Source of the DNA: Bradyrhizobium sp. AUGA SZCCT0283
Lineage (GTDB): Bacteria; Pseudomonadota; Alphaproteobacteria; Rhizobiales; Xanthobacteraceae
DNA length: 64,000 nucleotides
NCBI RefSeq assembly: GCF_018130385.1
Contig: NZ_JAFCLU010000009.1
Coordinates: 1-64,000 of the forward strand
Direction: 5' to 3'
Below the pieces are notes generated by a model. That model did not search any database and was not told the origin of the DNA. It worked only from the letters and a program-made list of their open reading frames with translations. The translations under genes and the position numbers were made by a program. Positions 1 to 9,773 of this stretch are shown here, one piece after another. Position 1 is the first letter of the stretch. Each line of letters starts with the position of its first letter.

Positions 1-233
1 AGACCGTCGTGTCGACGCGGATCGTCCCTGGTTGCGTGCAGTTTTTGGGGGTGGAAAAACGTATTCACACAGCCTGGCCCCAAAGCGGACATGGGCCGTT
101 CCCTAGATGCGTCGCGTAGGTGCGTCGTTCATAAACCGCATTTGCACTTTGCTAGTGGTTGAGCCACCGATAGAACCTTGTTTGGGCAATCGTTCGGCCA
201 ATCTAGACCTCCTGCAAATACCCGAAGGCATGC

Positions 234-1661
234 ATGATGAGCCATTCCCTCTACGACAAGATCTGGAACGACCACGTGGTGGTTGAGGAGCCAGGCGGGA
301 CGTGCCTCCTCTACGTCGACCGGCACATTGTGCACGAGGTGGACAGCCCGCAAGCGTTCGGAGGGCTGCGACGCGCAGGCCTCGCGGTGCGGGCTCCTGA
401 AAAAACGCTGCTGGTCGTCGACCACAACGTGCCAACGTCGGACCGCACCAAACCCAACCCCGATCACGAGAGCGCCCAGCAAATCGCCTATTTCGCCGAG
501 AACGCCAAGCTATTCGGCCTCGAATATTATAGCGAATTCGATAGGCGACAGGGCATTTGCCATGTCGTCGGACCAGAGCAGGGTTTCACGCTTCCGGGCA
601 CGGTCATCGTTTGTGGCGACAGCCACACCACGACCCATGGTGCGTTCGGAGCACTCGCTTACGGTATTGGCACTTCCGAGGTTGAGCACGTGCTCGCTAC
701 ACAGACGCTGATCCAGCGAAAGTCAAAGAACATGCGAGTGACCGTCAACGGCAAGCTGCCCCCGGATGTCACCGCCAAGGACATTATCCTGGCCGTCATC
801 GGAGAGATTGGTGCCGCTGGCGGCATCGGCCACGCACTCGAATTCTCCGGTGAAGCTATACGGGAGCTGTCGATGGAAGGCCGTATGACGGTCTGCAATA
901 TGTCGGTCGAGGCGGGTGCGAGGACCGGCATCATCGCGCCTGACGAAAAGACCTACGAATTCCTCAAGGGTCGGCCGAAGTCCCCAAAAGGCAAGACATG
1001 GGACGAAGCCGTGCGCTATTGGGAGACGTTGCGCTCAGACGAGAGGGCTCAATTCCATCGCGAGGTCACGCTGAGTGTGAATGAGCTTCCGCCGCTGGTC
1101 ACGTGGGGCACGAGTCCGGAACAGGTGGTTTCGATCGCGGGCCGCGTTCCAAAGCCCAATGAGATCGCGAACGAAAGTAAGCGCCATGCCACTGAACGTG
1201 CCCTTGCATATATGGGGCTGGAGGGCGGTGAGAAAATGGTCGACGTCATGATCGACTGCGTGTTTATCGGCTCGTGTACCAACGCTCGCATCGAGGACTT
1301 GCGCGAGGTCGCGCGCGTGGCAAGTGGCAAGACGGTCAATCCCAACGTCCGTGCGATGATCGTGCCAGGCTCCGGCTTGGTGAAGCAGCAAGCCGAAAGC
1401 GAAGGGCTCGACAAGATCTTCGTGAAGGCTGGCTTCGACTGGCGTGAGCCCGGCTGCTCAATGTGCCTCGCCATGAATCCCGACAAGCTCAAACCCGGCG
1501 AACGTTGCGCCTCGACGTCGAATCGCAATTTCGAGGGCCGCCAGGGCTATAGAGGTCGCACCCATCTCGTGTCGCCTGCGATGGCGACGGCTGCCGCGAT
1601 CGCAGGAAGGTTTGTCGATGTCCGGCAATGGGGCCAAACGTTCGACACACGGTCTCTATAA
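234..1661 (+). CDS. leuC: 3-isopropylmalate dehydratase large subunit (LeuC-like aconitase family)
   Basis: The 475-residue protein has the normal length of bacterial LeuC, which with LeuD isomerises 2- to 3-isopropylmalate in leucine synthesis. The three expected [4Fe-4S] ligands are visible as Cys348 (GSCTN motif) and Cys408/Cys411 (GCSMC motif), and the C-terminal [14 protein letters not shown] block is typical. Two adjacent ATGs (234, 237) could start it; no strong ribosome site is seen. The small subunit leuD is not next to it: the next gene is a P450 on the opposite strand. It could therefore be a second, specialised isomerase working with a LeuD elsewhere, or serve a related hydroxyacid such as one from a P450 pathway. 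Family assignment is secure; the substrate is inferred. Confidence 0.93.
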   Translation: MMSHSLYDKIWNDHVVVEEPGGTCLLYVDRHIVHEVDSPQAFGGLRRAGLAVRAPEKTLLVVDHNVPTSDRTKPNPDHESAQQIAYFAENAKLFGLEYYSEFDRRQGICHVVGPEQGFTLPGTVIVCGDSHTTTHGAFGALAYGIGTSEVEHVLATQTLIQRKSKNMRVTVNGKLPPDVTAKDIILAVIGEIGAAGGIGHALEFSGEAIRELSMEGRMTVCNMSVEAGARTGIIAPDEKTYEFLKGRPKSPKGKTWDEAVRYWETLRSDERAQFHREVTLSVNELPPLVTWGTSPEQVVSIAGRVPKPNEIANESKRHATERALAYMGLEGGEKMVDVMIDCVFIGSCTNARIEDLREVARVASGKTVNPNVRAMIVPGSGLVKQQAESEGLDKIFVKAGFDWREPGCSMCLAMNPDKLKPGERCASTSNRNFEGRQGYRGRTHLVSPAMATAAAIAGRFVDVRQWGQTFDTRSL

Positions 1662-1744
1662 CGGACATCTCGCCTCAACAGATCGACTTGCCTTTCGAGC
1701 AAGATGGTGACGCAGAGAAAGACAAGTGTCGCCCAGGTAAGAGC

Positions 1745-1890
1745 GATATGTTGTGGTGCACGTGTCCGCTATTGGCACGCTGAGACATGCCGATGCACGG
1801 TAACGATGTCTGTTTAAAAGGGTAGAACGGAAGTCGTCGGTACGCGGCCAAGCCGACGCGATTGATCCAAAGCAGACATTGCTATCCGCC
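1745..1890 (-). repeat. Degraded dispersed repeat of bradyrhizobial type
   Basis: Read on the minus strand, this stretch starts with ATGTCTGCTTTGGATCAAT and later holds GTGCCAATAGCGGACA. From memory this matches a non-coding repeat found in many copies in Bradyrhizobium genomes, often mis-annotated as short proteins with a CFGSKADI-like string. A similar end (rc ATGTCCGCTTTGG) occurs near position 83-100. No real gene is visible between the leuC stop and the P450 stop. The identification is from recall only and was not checked by search. Confidence 0.35.
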
Positions 1891-3087
1891 CAGAAATTCG
1901 ACCTCCATCCGGTCAACCTGGCGTATGGGTCCAGGCGCAAGTCGTGGAAAGGCACCGACCAGCCGCGTGTCCGGCGCCAACCGTGCAATTGTCGCGAGGA
2001 TTTCCTCCATCTCGACGCGGGCGAGTGCCTCACCGAGGCAGCGATGCGCACCCGCGCCGAAAATCGGATGCCATCGGGGATGGTCCTTGCGGAAGATATC
2101 GAAGTGGTCGGGATCGGTATAGACCGATGGATCGCGCAGAGCCGAGGGCACGGAAATGGTGAGCAGAGTACCGGCGGGAATTCGATAGCCGTCTAGGTCA
2201 AAATCCCCGACAACGATGCGGGGGATTCCCATGATCACCGGATCGAAACGCAATCCTTCGTCCACCGCTGCGCGCTTGAGACCATCGGAATCGGCACAGA
2301 AAGCGCGCCATTGATCCACATGTTGGAGGAGATGGGCGAGCGTCATACACAGTGAGCCGCGGGTCGTATCAGAGCCCGCTAGAATGAGCCCGACGATCTG
2401 GGTGCGGATCTCGTCCTTGGACAACTCTTCATCCTGCACAGTCGCTTCGACATATTGCGACAGGAAGTCTTCTCGAGGCGAAGCGCGCCGGTCAGCCAGT
2501 AGCGCCGCAACATAGTCGTTGAACGCCACAAGGCTCTTCTCGATCTCATCACGACGGTCAAGATTGATGAAGCCGAGCGCTTCAGGCGTATCGGCGATCC
2601 ATTGCATGAAGACTGGGAGGTCGCCGCGGGGAATGCCAAGAATGTCCGCGATGATGCGGGCGGGGACCTGCGCGGCGATCTCATTGACAAAATCGATCGG
2701 TCCGAGGCCGATGCGCGCCTCGACAAGCTCGGCCGCCAACGCCGCCGCCTTCGGCCTCATGGCGTCCATCAACTTGAACGCAAAGATACGGGACACTGGC
2801 GCGCGGCGGCGCAAATGGACATCGCCGTTGGAAAATAACATGCTAGATTTAATGAAGTCGAAGATGGGACCCGAGGTTATGCCCTGTATCAACTTCCCTT
2901 CTGTCTCGATCTGGCGCGTGATATCGCGCGTGATCAGATCGAGATGCTGATGGCGAAGCGCGACAATGAACCCCATTTGGCTGCGAGCGATCGGCCCGTT
3001 TGTACGCAATCCAGCCAGATAGGCGTGGATGTCGGGAACGACGCTCGTGTCGATTTCCTGAGCCTCGGCGATTGAAAGCGCGTGCAT
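1882..3087 (-). CDS. Cytochrome P450
   Basis: A 401-residue soluble bacterial P450. The heme-binding loop FGAGAHRCLG carries the thiolate ligand Cys350; the I-helix oxygen-activation motif AGSDTTRG and the K-helix ExxR (EGLR) are in the expected order. There is no membrane anchor, so it is a cytoplasmic class I enzyme that needs a ferredoxin and reductase, neither of which is nearby. It starts at an ATG (3085-3087). It converges on leuC and may share a lost locus with it, but no substrate can be deduced. The IS element lies about 400 bases upstream of its start, so its native upstream context is disrupted or distant. Confidence 0.93.
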   Translation of the reverse strand: MHALSIAEAQEIDTSVVPDIHAYLAGLRTNGPIARSQMGFIVALRHQHLDLITRDITRQIETEGKLIQGITSGPIFDFIKSSMLFSNGDVHLRRRAPVSRIFAFKLMDAMRPKAAALAAELVEARIGLGPIDFVNEIAAQVPARIIADILGIPRGDLPVFMQWIADTPEALGFINLDRRDEIEKSLVAFNDYVAALLADRRASPREDFLSQYVEATVQDEELSKDEIRTQIVGLILAGSDTTRGSLCMTLAHLLQHVDQWRAFCADSDGLKRAAVDEGLRFDPVIMGIPRIVVGDFDLDGYRIPAGTLLTISVPSALRDPSVYTDPDHFDIFRKDHPRWHPIFGAGAHRCLGEALARVEMEEILATIARLAPDTRLVGAFPRLAPGPIRQVDRMEVEFLGG

Positions 3088-3488
3088 AATCTTTTCCCTG
3101 GCCTGATCGCTTCTGTACTAAGGGAGATGAGAGCCTAGCGCAGTGCGGTAGGTTGGTCGAGATGCCGCCGTGGGGCTGCGATCGCGAGCAAGGCGGGTCT
3201 GCTCCGAACGCCGTGAAACGTTTCAAGCGAAAGGTGCCTGGCCGAAACCTCGGGCTACTTTGGTGAACCCCTGATATTTGCCGAGCTGCAATTCGCTCGA
3301 GAGAGGCAGTCGCTCACCTTCTTGAACTGGAGCCCAATTTTCCATTACTGAATGGGCGACCCGCAACCGCTTATCGAAGCTCGAAATATCTATATTGACG
3401 ATCTGCGCAAGGCAGGACTTCCCGAATGAGTGACAGAAGGACTTGTCGCACGTCCAACCAGCGAAAAAAGTCACTTCCGTTTTTGGCA
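3088..3488. other. Gene-free stretch between P450 and the insertion sequence
   Basis: About 400 bases with no ORF that I recognise. Open frames on the minus strand (for example 3223-3501) have no recognisable motif and run into the IS. It presumably contains the P450 promoter, but no clear -35/-10 or operator stands out. Confidence 0.5.
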
Positions 3489-3506
3489 GATTTTGTTGCA
3501 AAAGTC
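3489..3506 (+). repeat. Left terminal inverted repeat of the IS
   Basis: 18 bases, exactly complementary to the right end at 5029-5046; preceded by the GGCA target duplication. Confidence 0.9.
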
Positions 3507-3569
3507 AGTTGAGACAGGCCGTGAAGCGTGATTCCGTTGTGTTGACGCGATTCTCGGTGGGGTCGATCC

Positions 3570-4940
3570 ATGATGGGCCGTCTGAAGAGTGACCAAGGTC
3601 AACTGTTCTACGAGTTTCATCTTGGCGACGCGGTTCCCGAAGATCACCTAGTGCGGAAGATCGATGTTGCTCTCGATCTATCCTGGCTTCGCAGCGAACT
3701 TGCACCTCACTATTCGTCGATGGGTCGCCCGTCGATCGATCCGGAACTGATGATCCGGATGCTGGTCGTGGGGTATGTGTTTGCGATCCGCTCAGAGCGG
3801 CTGATCTGCCGTGAAGTACAGGTGAACTTGGCCTATCGCTGGTTCTGCAGGCTCGGTATCGAGGACGCTATCCCGGATCATTCGGCATTTTCGCGTGCCC
3901 GCAACGAGCGCTTCCGCGAGGGAGACATTTTCCGCCGTGTGTTCGAGCGGGTCGTCGAGGCGTGCATCGCAGCCGGCCTGGTTGGCGGCGAAGGCTTTGC
4001 CGTCGATGCGAGCCTGATTGCGGCCGACGCTAACAAGCAACGCTCGATCGCAGGTCAGGATTGGCGCAAGGATCGCGATCCGGCGAGGTCCAGCCGTGCG
4101 GTGAAGGAGTATCTGGCGACCCTCGACGATACGGCGTGGGGCGCCGCCAGCGACGTTGTGCCAAAGTTCGTCTCGCCATCTGATCCTGCGGCGCAGTGGA
4201 CCGGCGCTCACAAAGGGCCGGCATTCTTCGCTTACTCCGACAATTATCTCATCGACGTGAAGTTCGGCGTCATCGTTGACGTCGAGGCCTCCCGCTCCAT
4301 TCGGCAGGCCGAGGTCGGCGCCGCAAAGACCATGATCGAGCGAACAGAGGAGCGCTTCGGCCTTAAGCCTGAGCGGCTTGTCGGAGATACCGCTTACGGG
4401 GCAGCTCCAATGCTGAACTGGCTGGTCGAGGAGAAAGGCATCGCGCCTCATATTCCCGTGTTCGACAAATCGAAGCGGGACGACGGCACCTTCTCGCGTG
4501 GCGACTTTCGATATGACCCGACGAGCGACGTCTACCACTGTCCTGGCGGGAAGCGACTTGGCACGAGTGGTACCGTGCATGAGGGCAAGACGCTTCTGTA
4601 TCGCGCCAGCAAGCTCGACTGCGATGTATGCCCGCTCAAACCGCAGTGCTGTCCGAAAGACCCGGCGCGCAAGATCCCGCGCGATATCCATGAACACGCC
4701 CGAGACGTTGCCCGTTCGCTTGTGGACACTGAAGCCTTCGAACAGTCACGCCGTGAGCGTAAGAAGATCGAGATGCGGTTCGCACACCTGAAACGTATCC
4801 TGAAGCTCGGTCGGCTTCGATTGCGTGGTCCACGAGGTGCCCAGGACGAGTTTGTTCTGGCTGCCATCGCCCAGAACCTGCGGCGGCTCGCGTCGCTGGT
4901 CGCTCGTCCACCACCCGCTCAGGCTCTGTGCATCGCGTAG
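3570..4940 (+). CDS. IS1182-family transposase
   Basis: A 456-residue DDE transposase occupying most of the IS. It has the N-terminal domain typical of the group (GRLKSDQGQLF, then GRPSIDPELMIRMLVVGY) and the block DHSAFSRARNERF, followed by a catalytic-core Asp context (FAVDASLIAADA) and a later GDTAYG block that probably holds the second Asp. A Cys-rich segment near residues 350-370 (CDVCPLKPQCC) may bind zinc. The C-terminal block RKKIEMRFAHLKRILKLGRLRLRG contains the likely catalytic Glu. It is undamaged, so the element is potentially active. Start ATG 3570 or 3573. Confidence 0.93.
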   Translation: MMGRLKSDQGQLFYEFHLGDAVPEDHLVRKIDVALDLSWLRSELAPHYSSMGRPSIDPELMIRMLVVGYVFAIRSERLICREVQVNLAYRWFCRLGIEDAIPDHSAFSRARNERFREGDIFRRVFERVVEACIAAGLVGGEGFAVDASLIAADANKQRSIAGQDWRKDRDPARSSRAVKEYLATLDDTAWGAASDVVPKFVSPSDPAAQWTGAHKGPAFFAYSDNYLIDVKFGVIVDVEASRSIRQAEVGAAKTMIERTEERFGLKPERLVGDTAYGAAPMLNWLVEEKGIAPHIPVFDKSKRDDGTFSRGDFRYDPTSDVYHCPGGKRLGTSGTVHEGKTLLYRASKLDCDVCPLKPQCCPKDPARKIPRDIHEHARDVARSLVDTEAFEQSRRERKKIEMRFAHLKRILKLGRLRLRGPRGAQDEFVLAAIAQNLRRLASLVARPPPAQALCIA

Positions 4941-5028
4941 CGTTAGAGTTGCGTAGAGAGCGTCAGGGCCGGCGGATCAAAGCCGGTCGTCCTTAGCGAA
5001 ATGGCCGAACGATCCATCGGTAGCAGCC

Positions 5029-5046
5029 GACTTTTGCAACAAAATC
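5029..5046 (-). repeat. Right terminal inverted repeat of the IS
   Basis: Perfect inverted copy of 3489-3506; followed by the second GGCA at 5047-5050. Confidence 0.9.
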
Positions 5047-5169
5047 GGCACAAAACGGACTTGGCGGGCCTCCCTGGCGATGTCTGTTCTTGAATACAAG
5101 GCAAACTTTAGTCCGAGCGCCGGCCAAATGTCGCCTTTTGACCCGGAGGTTGGCGGGTGCGACCCGGTA

Positions 5170-5375
5170 TCCGGGTGGTCGATCCTATGCTCGGATTCGC
5201 TTCCATCAATCCGCCAACGCTCAGAGTGCTCATTACCCGTTTCATGTTGTAGGCCAGGACGTGTGGAGCGCCATTTCGGTGCCTACGTTCATGAGCGTTT
5301 TCATCTGGAAGTGCGTCCATCCCATCCACGACTTATCGTGCCGAATGGATGCTCAACCGTCTGACAGCGGCCCTC
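5170..5375 (-). pseudogene. Decayed C-terminus of a second IS1182-type transposase
   Basis: On the minus strand three consecutive frames spell the C-terminal end of an IS1182-type transposase: CQTVEHPFGTI, then (after a frameshift) KSWMGWTHFQMKTLMNVGTEM, then (after another shift) HVLAYNMKRVMSTLSVGGLME. The gene is truncated and carries at least two frameshifts, so it is dead. It is unlike the intact transposase next door in this region, so it is a relic of a different, older element. It marks this place as a repeated insertion target. Confidence 0.8.
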
Positions 5376-5461
5376 TGCTTTCCACGATCCCGAGGTACCC
5401 TCCGGCCACCGGGCCTTGGAGGGAGCAGCCAAACCTCCTAAACATACCGCGACCTTCGGAT

Positions 5462-5630
5462 TTCCCTGTTACGTCGTGACGTTACCCTGTTCGCCTAAGA
5501 ATATTTCCCTGTTAGCCGGACTAGGGAATTGCCCCGAAAAGCGCTGCAGTGTAGCGTTTTTTGACTCACGTTTTTTCTCCGAGCCACCAAGATCGGCGGA
5601 TTCCCTGCAAAATTCCCTGTTAGCAGGGAA
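5462..5630. repeat. Cluster of TTCCCTGTTA short repeats with a small hairpin
   Basis: The decamer TTCCCTGTTA occurs at 5462-5471, 5505-5514 and 5613-5622, with partial copies (TACCCTGTT, TTCCCTGCA) between them. The last copy forms a perfect hairpin, TTCCCTG-TTAG-CAGGGAA (5613-5630). Such motifs are, as I recall, scattered in bradyrhizobial intergenic DNA near mobile elements. No gene is visible from the transposase relic to 5908, apart from this cluster. Confidence 0.5.
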
Positions 5631-5908
5631 AGTGCCTGGAGACAGGTGCGATCAGCACTGCGTCGCCAGCCAGCACCCAAGCTGCTGAGTTCGCTATATA
5701 AACAGCTTCTATTTCCGCTAAGTTTTTCGGCGCGTTTGGAAATACAGGGTCTGAAGCTCGGCTGAGAATCGAACTGAACGGCGTCGCCCGTCATGCTGAC
5801 CATGGACCCCATTCATTGCAAAGTGGCTTCTTGAATTGGAAACGCAAATATTGTGGGCCGAGCTCGCGTGAAAATGCCCAAGCGCGCATAACCCTGAATG
5901 TTGCCGAA

Positions 5909-7036
5909 CTACTGCACCCGTGCCAGCATCCGGCGGAAACGGGCAAGTGCGACCGCCAGGAAGATTGCGCCAAGCACGACAATCGCGACGAGATGCGGCC
6001 AGACCAGGTCGATGCCGGCACCCCTGCACAACACCGACTGCGTGAATTGCACGAAATGCACGGCCGGCGAGATCTGAATCGCGACCTGGAGCGGCTCCGG
6101 CATGGCTTCGAGCGGAGAGGCCCCGCCCGACAGCATGTTGAGGATGAGGAACACCGGGATCGCGAGCAGCGCGAACTGCGGCATGGTGTTGGCAATGGTA
6201 GCAAGCAGGATGCCGAGCGAGGCGATGGCGAAGAGATAGATCATCATGCCGGCGACGAACAGCGGAATCGAGCCCGCGATCGGCACGTGCAATATGCCCC
6301 TGATCACGATGAGCAGCGACAGCGTGCCGAAGAACGCCACCACCAGCGCGTTGGCCCAGATCTTTCCGGCGGCGATCTCGTGCGCGCGCACGGGCATGAC
6401 CAGGAGGTGTTCGATGGTACCCCGCTCGCGCTCGCGAATGACCGCCGCGCCGACCAGCAGAATGGTCAGCATGGTCAGGTTCTCCACCAGTGCATTGATG
6501 GCCATGTGCCAGAAGCCTTCCAGGTTCGGATTGAAGAAGGCGCGTTCGACGCTGCGCACCGGCAGTTCGCGCTCGATGCCGCGAGAATGCAGGTAATTCG
6601 CCGTTTCCTGCTGCAGGATCGAGGACACGTAGCCGGCACCGACCGCCGCCTGGGTCATGGCGGTGGCGTCGATGTTGAGCTGCACGGCCGGATCGCGCCC
6701 GTTCAGCACATCGGCCTGGAACCGCGCCGGGATGTCGAGCACGAAAGCATATTGGCCTTCATCCATCAGCCGATCGACGGCCGAGCGATCGATCGCGACG
6801 GGCCTGCGGAAATAGGGCTGCAACAGCGCGTCCGCAATGCGGATCGACAGCACCGAACGATCGGAATCGACAATGGCGATGGGCGCGTTGTTGACGTCGG
6901 TCGTGATCCCCGTCGACTCGCTGTAGACGCTGAAGGAGAACGAATAGACGACGAAAAAGGCCAGCACGACGTCGCTGGCGAGGCTCGCGAGCTCCTTGAC
7001 GCCAAGGCGGAACACGTTGGAGAGCCAGCGGGTCAC
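5909..7036 (-). CDS. yhhJ: ABC-2 type permease, YhhJ-like
   Basis: This is the last gene of an HlyD-RbbA-YhhJ export operon. The protein (about 375 residues) has one N-terminal membrane segment (LASDVVLAFFVVYSFSFSVY), a large periplasmic domain, and a C-terminal bundle of about five membrane segments with the REREXGTIEHLLVMP block typical of ABC-2 permeases. I chose the GTG at 7034-7036, one base after the RbbA stop, giving VTRWLSNVFRLGVKEL; an upstream ATG at 7087 would overlap RbbA by 50 bases. It would pair with the permease half of RbbA to form the channel. The exported substrate is unknown. Confidence 0.88.
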   Translation of the reverse strand: MTRWLSNVFRLGVKELASLASDVVLAFFVVYSFSFSVYSESTGITTDVNNAPIAIVDSDRSVLSIRIADALLQPYFRRPVAIDRSAVDRLMDEGQYAFVLDIPARFQADVLNGRDPAVQLNIDATAMTQAAVGAGYVSSILQQETANYLHSRGIERELPVRSVERAFFNPNLEGFWHMAINALVENLTMLTILLVGAAVIRERERGTIEHLLVMPVRAHEIAAGKIWANALVVAFFGTLSLLIVIRGILHVPIAGSIPLFVAGMMIYLFAIASLGILLATIANTMPQFALLAIPVFLILNMLSGGASPLEAMPEPLQVAIQISPAVHFVQFTQSVLCRGAGIDLVWPHLVAIVVLGAIFLAVALARFRRMLARVQ

Positions 7037-7037
7037 G

Positions 7038-9773
7038 TCAACCGTCCTGTTTGCGCAGCAACAGGCTCGCCGCCACGAGATAGGCAAGGCCGAAGGCGAG
7101 CAGGATGAGATGGTTAGGATAGAGCTCGACGAAGCTGCGCGCCTTGGTGATGGTGCCCAGTGAGACGTTCTGAAACCAGAGCGGCGGAAAGCTCATACCG
7201 ATGAAGCGGCCACTGCCCTGCAGGGCGGCGGCCGGATAGAGATAGCCGGAGAAATTGATCGCCGGGACGGTGCTGACGATGGCGGTGACGATGATCGCGG
7301 CGACCTGGCTGCGCACGAAGACCGACACGAGGATGCCGAAGGCCGTGGAGGCGAAGACGTAGAGCAGGCCGCCCAGCGCGAGCGCGGCAAGCGAGCCCTT
7401 GACGATCACGCCGAAGGCAAGGCTCGCCAGCACCAGCAGGCTGACGAAGCTCGCGCAGCTGAAGAGAATGTAGGGCAGCTGCTTGCCGAGCAGGAACTCC
7501 GCCACCGTCGCCGGCGAGGCGTAGAGATTGGTGATCGATCCGAGCTCGCGCTCGCGCACCACGCCGAGGGCGGCGAGCATCGACGGGAACAGCACCATGA
7601 AGATCATAATCAGTCCGGGCGTCAGCGCGAATACGCTGCGGAAATCCTGATTGTAGCGAAAGCGCGGCTCGAGCTTGGCCGCCAGGAGGTCCGGCACCGC
7701 ACCACGGGTGCGGCGGGCCAGATCCTCTACATATGAGAGCACGATGCCGTCCACGTAGTTGCGCGTCGTCTCGGCACGGAAGGGCGTGGCACCGTCGAGG
7801 AAGAAGGCAACCTCGGGCCGGCGGCCGGCGACGAGGTCGCGGCCGAAGCCCGGCGGGATGTCGATCACCAGGCGCAGGTCGCCCACGCGCAGGCGGCGAT
7901 CGACCTCCGCTTCGCTCTGCAGGGGCATCTTCTGCTGGAAGTAGCGCGACGCTGCAAAATTCTCGACCAGTTGCCGGCTGTCGGCGCTGTGGTCACGGTC
8001 GAGCACGGCAAAGGACAGGTTCTCGACGTCGAAGGTGATGCCGTAGCCGAAGGTGAGGAGCAGCAGCAGCGGGCCGAGCAGCGCGAAGCCCAGCCGCACC
8101 CAGTCGCGCAGCAGTTCGCGCATCTCGCGGTAGCCGAACGCCCACATGCGCCGCAGCGATGCCCGCAGGCTGGCGGTCGGCGACGGGCGTGCAGCCGCCG
8201 ACGTCGTCCAGACGGTGCGCGCCTCTTCATCGACCGTCCCGTCGGGATCGGCCTCCTCGAGATAGGCGATAAAGGCGTCTTCCAGACTGGCGGTGTCCTT
8301 GGCCCGCCTCAGCTCTTCCGGCGTGCCGACCGCAAGCACCTTGCCGGCATGCATCAGCGAGATGCGGTCGCAACGCTCGGCCTCGTTCATGAAATGCGTC
8401 GATACGAAGATGGTCACGCCATCGCGCCGGGACAGTTCGCCCAGCAGGCGCCAGAACATATCGCGCGCGGCCGGATCTACTCCGGAGGTCGGTTCGTCGA
8501 GGATCATCACCTCGGGGCGGTGCAGACAGGCGGCGGCGAGCTGCAGCCGCTGCCGCATGCCGAGCGGCAGGCTCGGCGGTTTGCTGCTCGCCGCCTCGAC
8601 CAGGCCGAAATGCTCCAGCGCCCGGTCGGTGACCCGCTTCACCTCCGTTTCGGGAATACGATAGAGGCGCGCATGCAGCTCGAGATTTTCGCGGACCGTC
8701 AGCTCCTCGTAGAGCGAGAAGCCCTGTGACATGTAGCCGACGCGCAGGCGCGTCGCCAGGTCGCCCGCCTCGACGGAACGTCCGAGCAGTTCGGCGCGCC
8801 CGTCGCTGACGTCGAGCAGACCGGTGAGCATCTTCATGGTCGTGGTCTTGCCGCAGCCGTTCGAGCCGAGGAAGCCGAAGATCTCGCCGCGCCGGATGCT
8901 GAAGCTGACGTGATCCACGGCGACGAAATCGCCGAACCGGCGCGTCAGCCCCTCCGCCACGATCGCCGGCGTGCCGTCTGCGCTCGGCGGCAGCGGCGCG
9001 ATGGATGCCTCAGCGGCGACGCTGCCGCCGTGCAGCGCGATATAGGCCTGCTCGAAATGCTGGGTTGCCGTCTGCTTCAGAAGCTCGGTGGGAGCGCCTT
9101 GCGCCAGCACGCGGCCGGCGTCGATGGCGACGACGTGATCGAAGCGTTCGGCTTCTTCCATATAGGCGGTGGAAACCAGCACCGTGAGCTGCGGACGCTG
9201 GGCCCGAATGTCGTCGATCAGCCGCCAGAACTGCCGCCGCGACAAGGGATCGACGCCGGTGGTCGGTTCGTCGAGGATGAGTAGGTCGGGATCGTGGATC
9301 AGTGTGCAGCACAGCGACAGCTTCTGCTTCATTCCGCCCGAGAGATTGCCGGCCGGCCGGTCGGGAAACGGAGCAAGGCCGGTCGCTCTCAGCAGTTGCT
9401 TGATGCGCGCCGCGCGCTCGGTCGCCGACTGGCCGAACAGGCGGCCGAAATAATCGATGTTCTCGGCGACCGATAGGCTCGGATAGAGATTGCGCCCGAG
9501 GCCCTGCGGCATGTAGGCGATGCGCGCCATGATGTCGTCGCGGTGCGCGCGGGAGGCGATGTCGCCGCCAAGCGTCCGGATGCTGCCGGCCTGCAGGCGG
9601 CGTACGCCGGCGATCAGCGCGAGCAGGGTCGATTTGCCGACGCCGTCAGGCCCGACCAGCGCCGTGGCGTTGCCGGCGCGGACGGATAGGCCGATGTCGG
9701 CCAGCGCCGTTACCTTGCCGTAACGGTAGGCGACTTCGCTGACTTCAACTGCGAAAGGCTCAGCCGGCGACAT
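7038..9773 (-). CDS. rbbA: ABC transporter with two ATPase domains fused to an ABC-2 permease (RbbA-like)
   Basis: A 911-residue fusion. The first ATPase domain (about residues 8-220) has Walker A GPDGVGKST, signature LSGGMKQK and Walker B LLILDEPTTG. The second (about 275-490) has GSNGCGKTT, a signature degraded to LPLGMRQR, and VMILDEPTSG. The C-terminal about 370 residues form an ABC-2 permease with one N-terminal segment, a periplasmic loop and five more segments. RbbA of E. coli has this layout and was described as ribosome-associated, but the family is usually encoded with an HlyD protein and YhhJ, as here. ATG at 9773 overlaps the HlyD stop by 14 bases, which indicates translational coupling. 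Confidence 0.92.
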   Translation of the reverse strand: MSPAEPFAVEVSEVAYRYGKVTALADIGLSVRAGNATALVGPDGVGKSTLLALIAGVRRLQAGSIRTLGGDIASRAHRDDIMARIAYMPQGLGRNLYPSLSVAENIDYFGRLFGQSATERAARIKQLLRATGLAPFPDRPAGNLSGGMKQKLSLCCTLIHDPDLLILDEPTTGVDPLSRRQFWRLIDDIRAQRPQLTVLVSTAYMEEAERFDHVVAIDAGRVLAQGAPTELLKQTATQHFEQAYIALHGGSVAAEASIAPLPPSADGTPAIVAEGLTRRFGDFVAVDHVSFSIRRGEIFGFLGSNGCGKTTTMKMLTGLLDVSDGRAELLGRSVEAGDLATRLRVGYMSQGFSLYEELTVRENLELHARLYRIPETEVKRVTDRALEHFGLVEAASSKPPSLPLGMRQRLQLAAACLHRPEVMILDEPTSGVDPAARDMFWRLLGELSRRDGVTIFVSTHFMNEAERCDRISLMHAGKVLAVGTPEELRRAKDTASLEDAFIAYLEEADPDGTVDEEARTVWTTSAAARPSPTASLRASLRRMWAFGYREMRELLRDWVRLGFALLGPLLLLLTFGYGITFDVENLSFAVLDRDHSADSRQLVENFAASRYFQQKMPLQSEAEVDRRLRVGDLRLVIDIPPGFGRDLVAGRRPEVAFFLDGATPFRAETTRNYVDGIVLSYVEDLARRTRGAVPDLLAAKLEPRFRYNQDFRSVFALTPGLIMIFMVLFPSMLAALGVVRERELGSITNLYASPATVAEFLLGKQLPYILFSCASFVSLLVLASLAFGVIVKGSLAALALGGLLYVFASTAFGILVSVFVRSQVAAIIVTAIVSTVPAINFSGYLYPAAALQGSGRFIGMSFPPLWFQNVSLGTITKARSFVELYPNHLILLAFGLAYLVAASLLLRKQDG

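Larger units (their letters stand above)
3489..5046 (+). mobile_element. Complete IS1182-family insertion sequence, 1558 bp
   Basis: The element is bounded by perfect 18-bp inverted repeats: GATTTTGTTGCAAAAGTC at 3489-3506 and its reverse complement at 5029-5046. The same four bases, GGCA, flank both ends (3485-3488 and 5047-5050), consistent with a 4-bp target duplication. One intact transposase gene fills the interior. Intact ends, an uninterrupted gene and a conserved duplication suggest recent insertion. Removing the element plus one GGCA copy would join TTTTTGGCA to CAAAACGG. Confidence 0.9.

Noticed and set aside
5816..7108. 430-residue frame antisense to yhhJ
   Set aside because: Low-complexity, Arg/His/Asp-rich composition typical of the antisense of a GC-rich gene; no domain.
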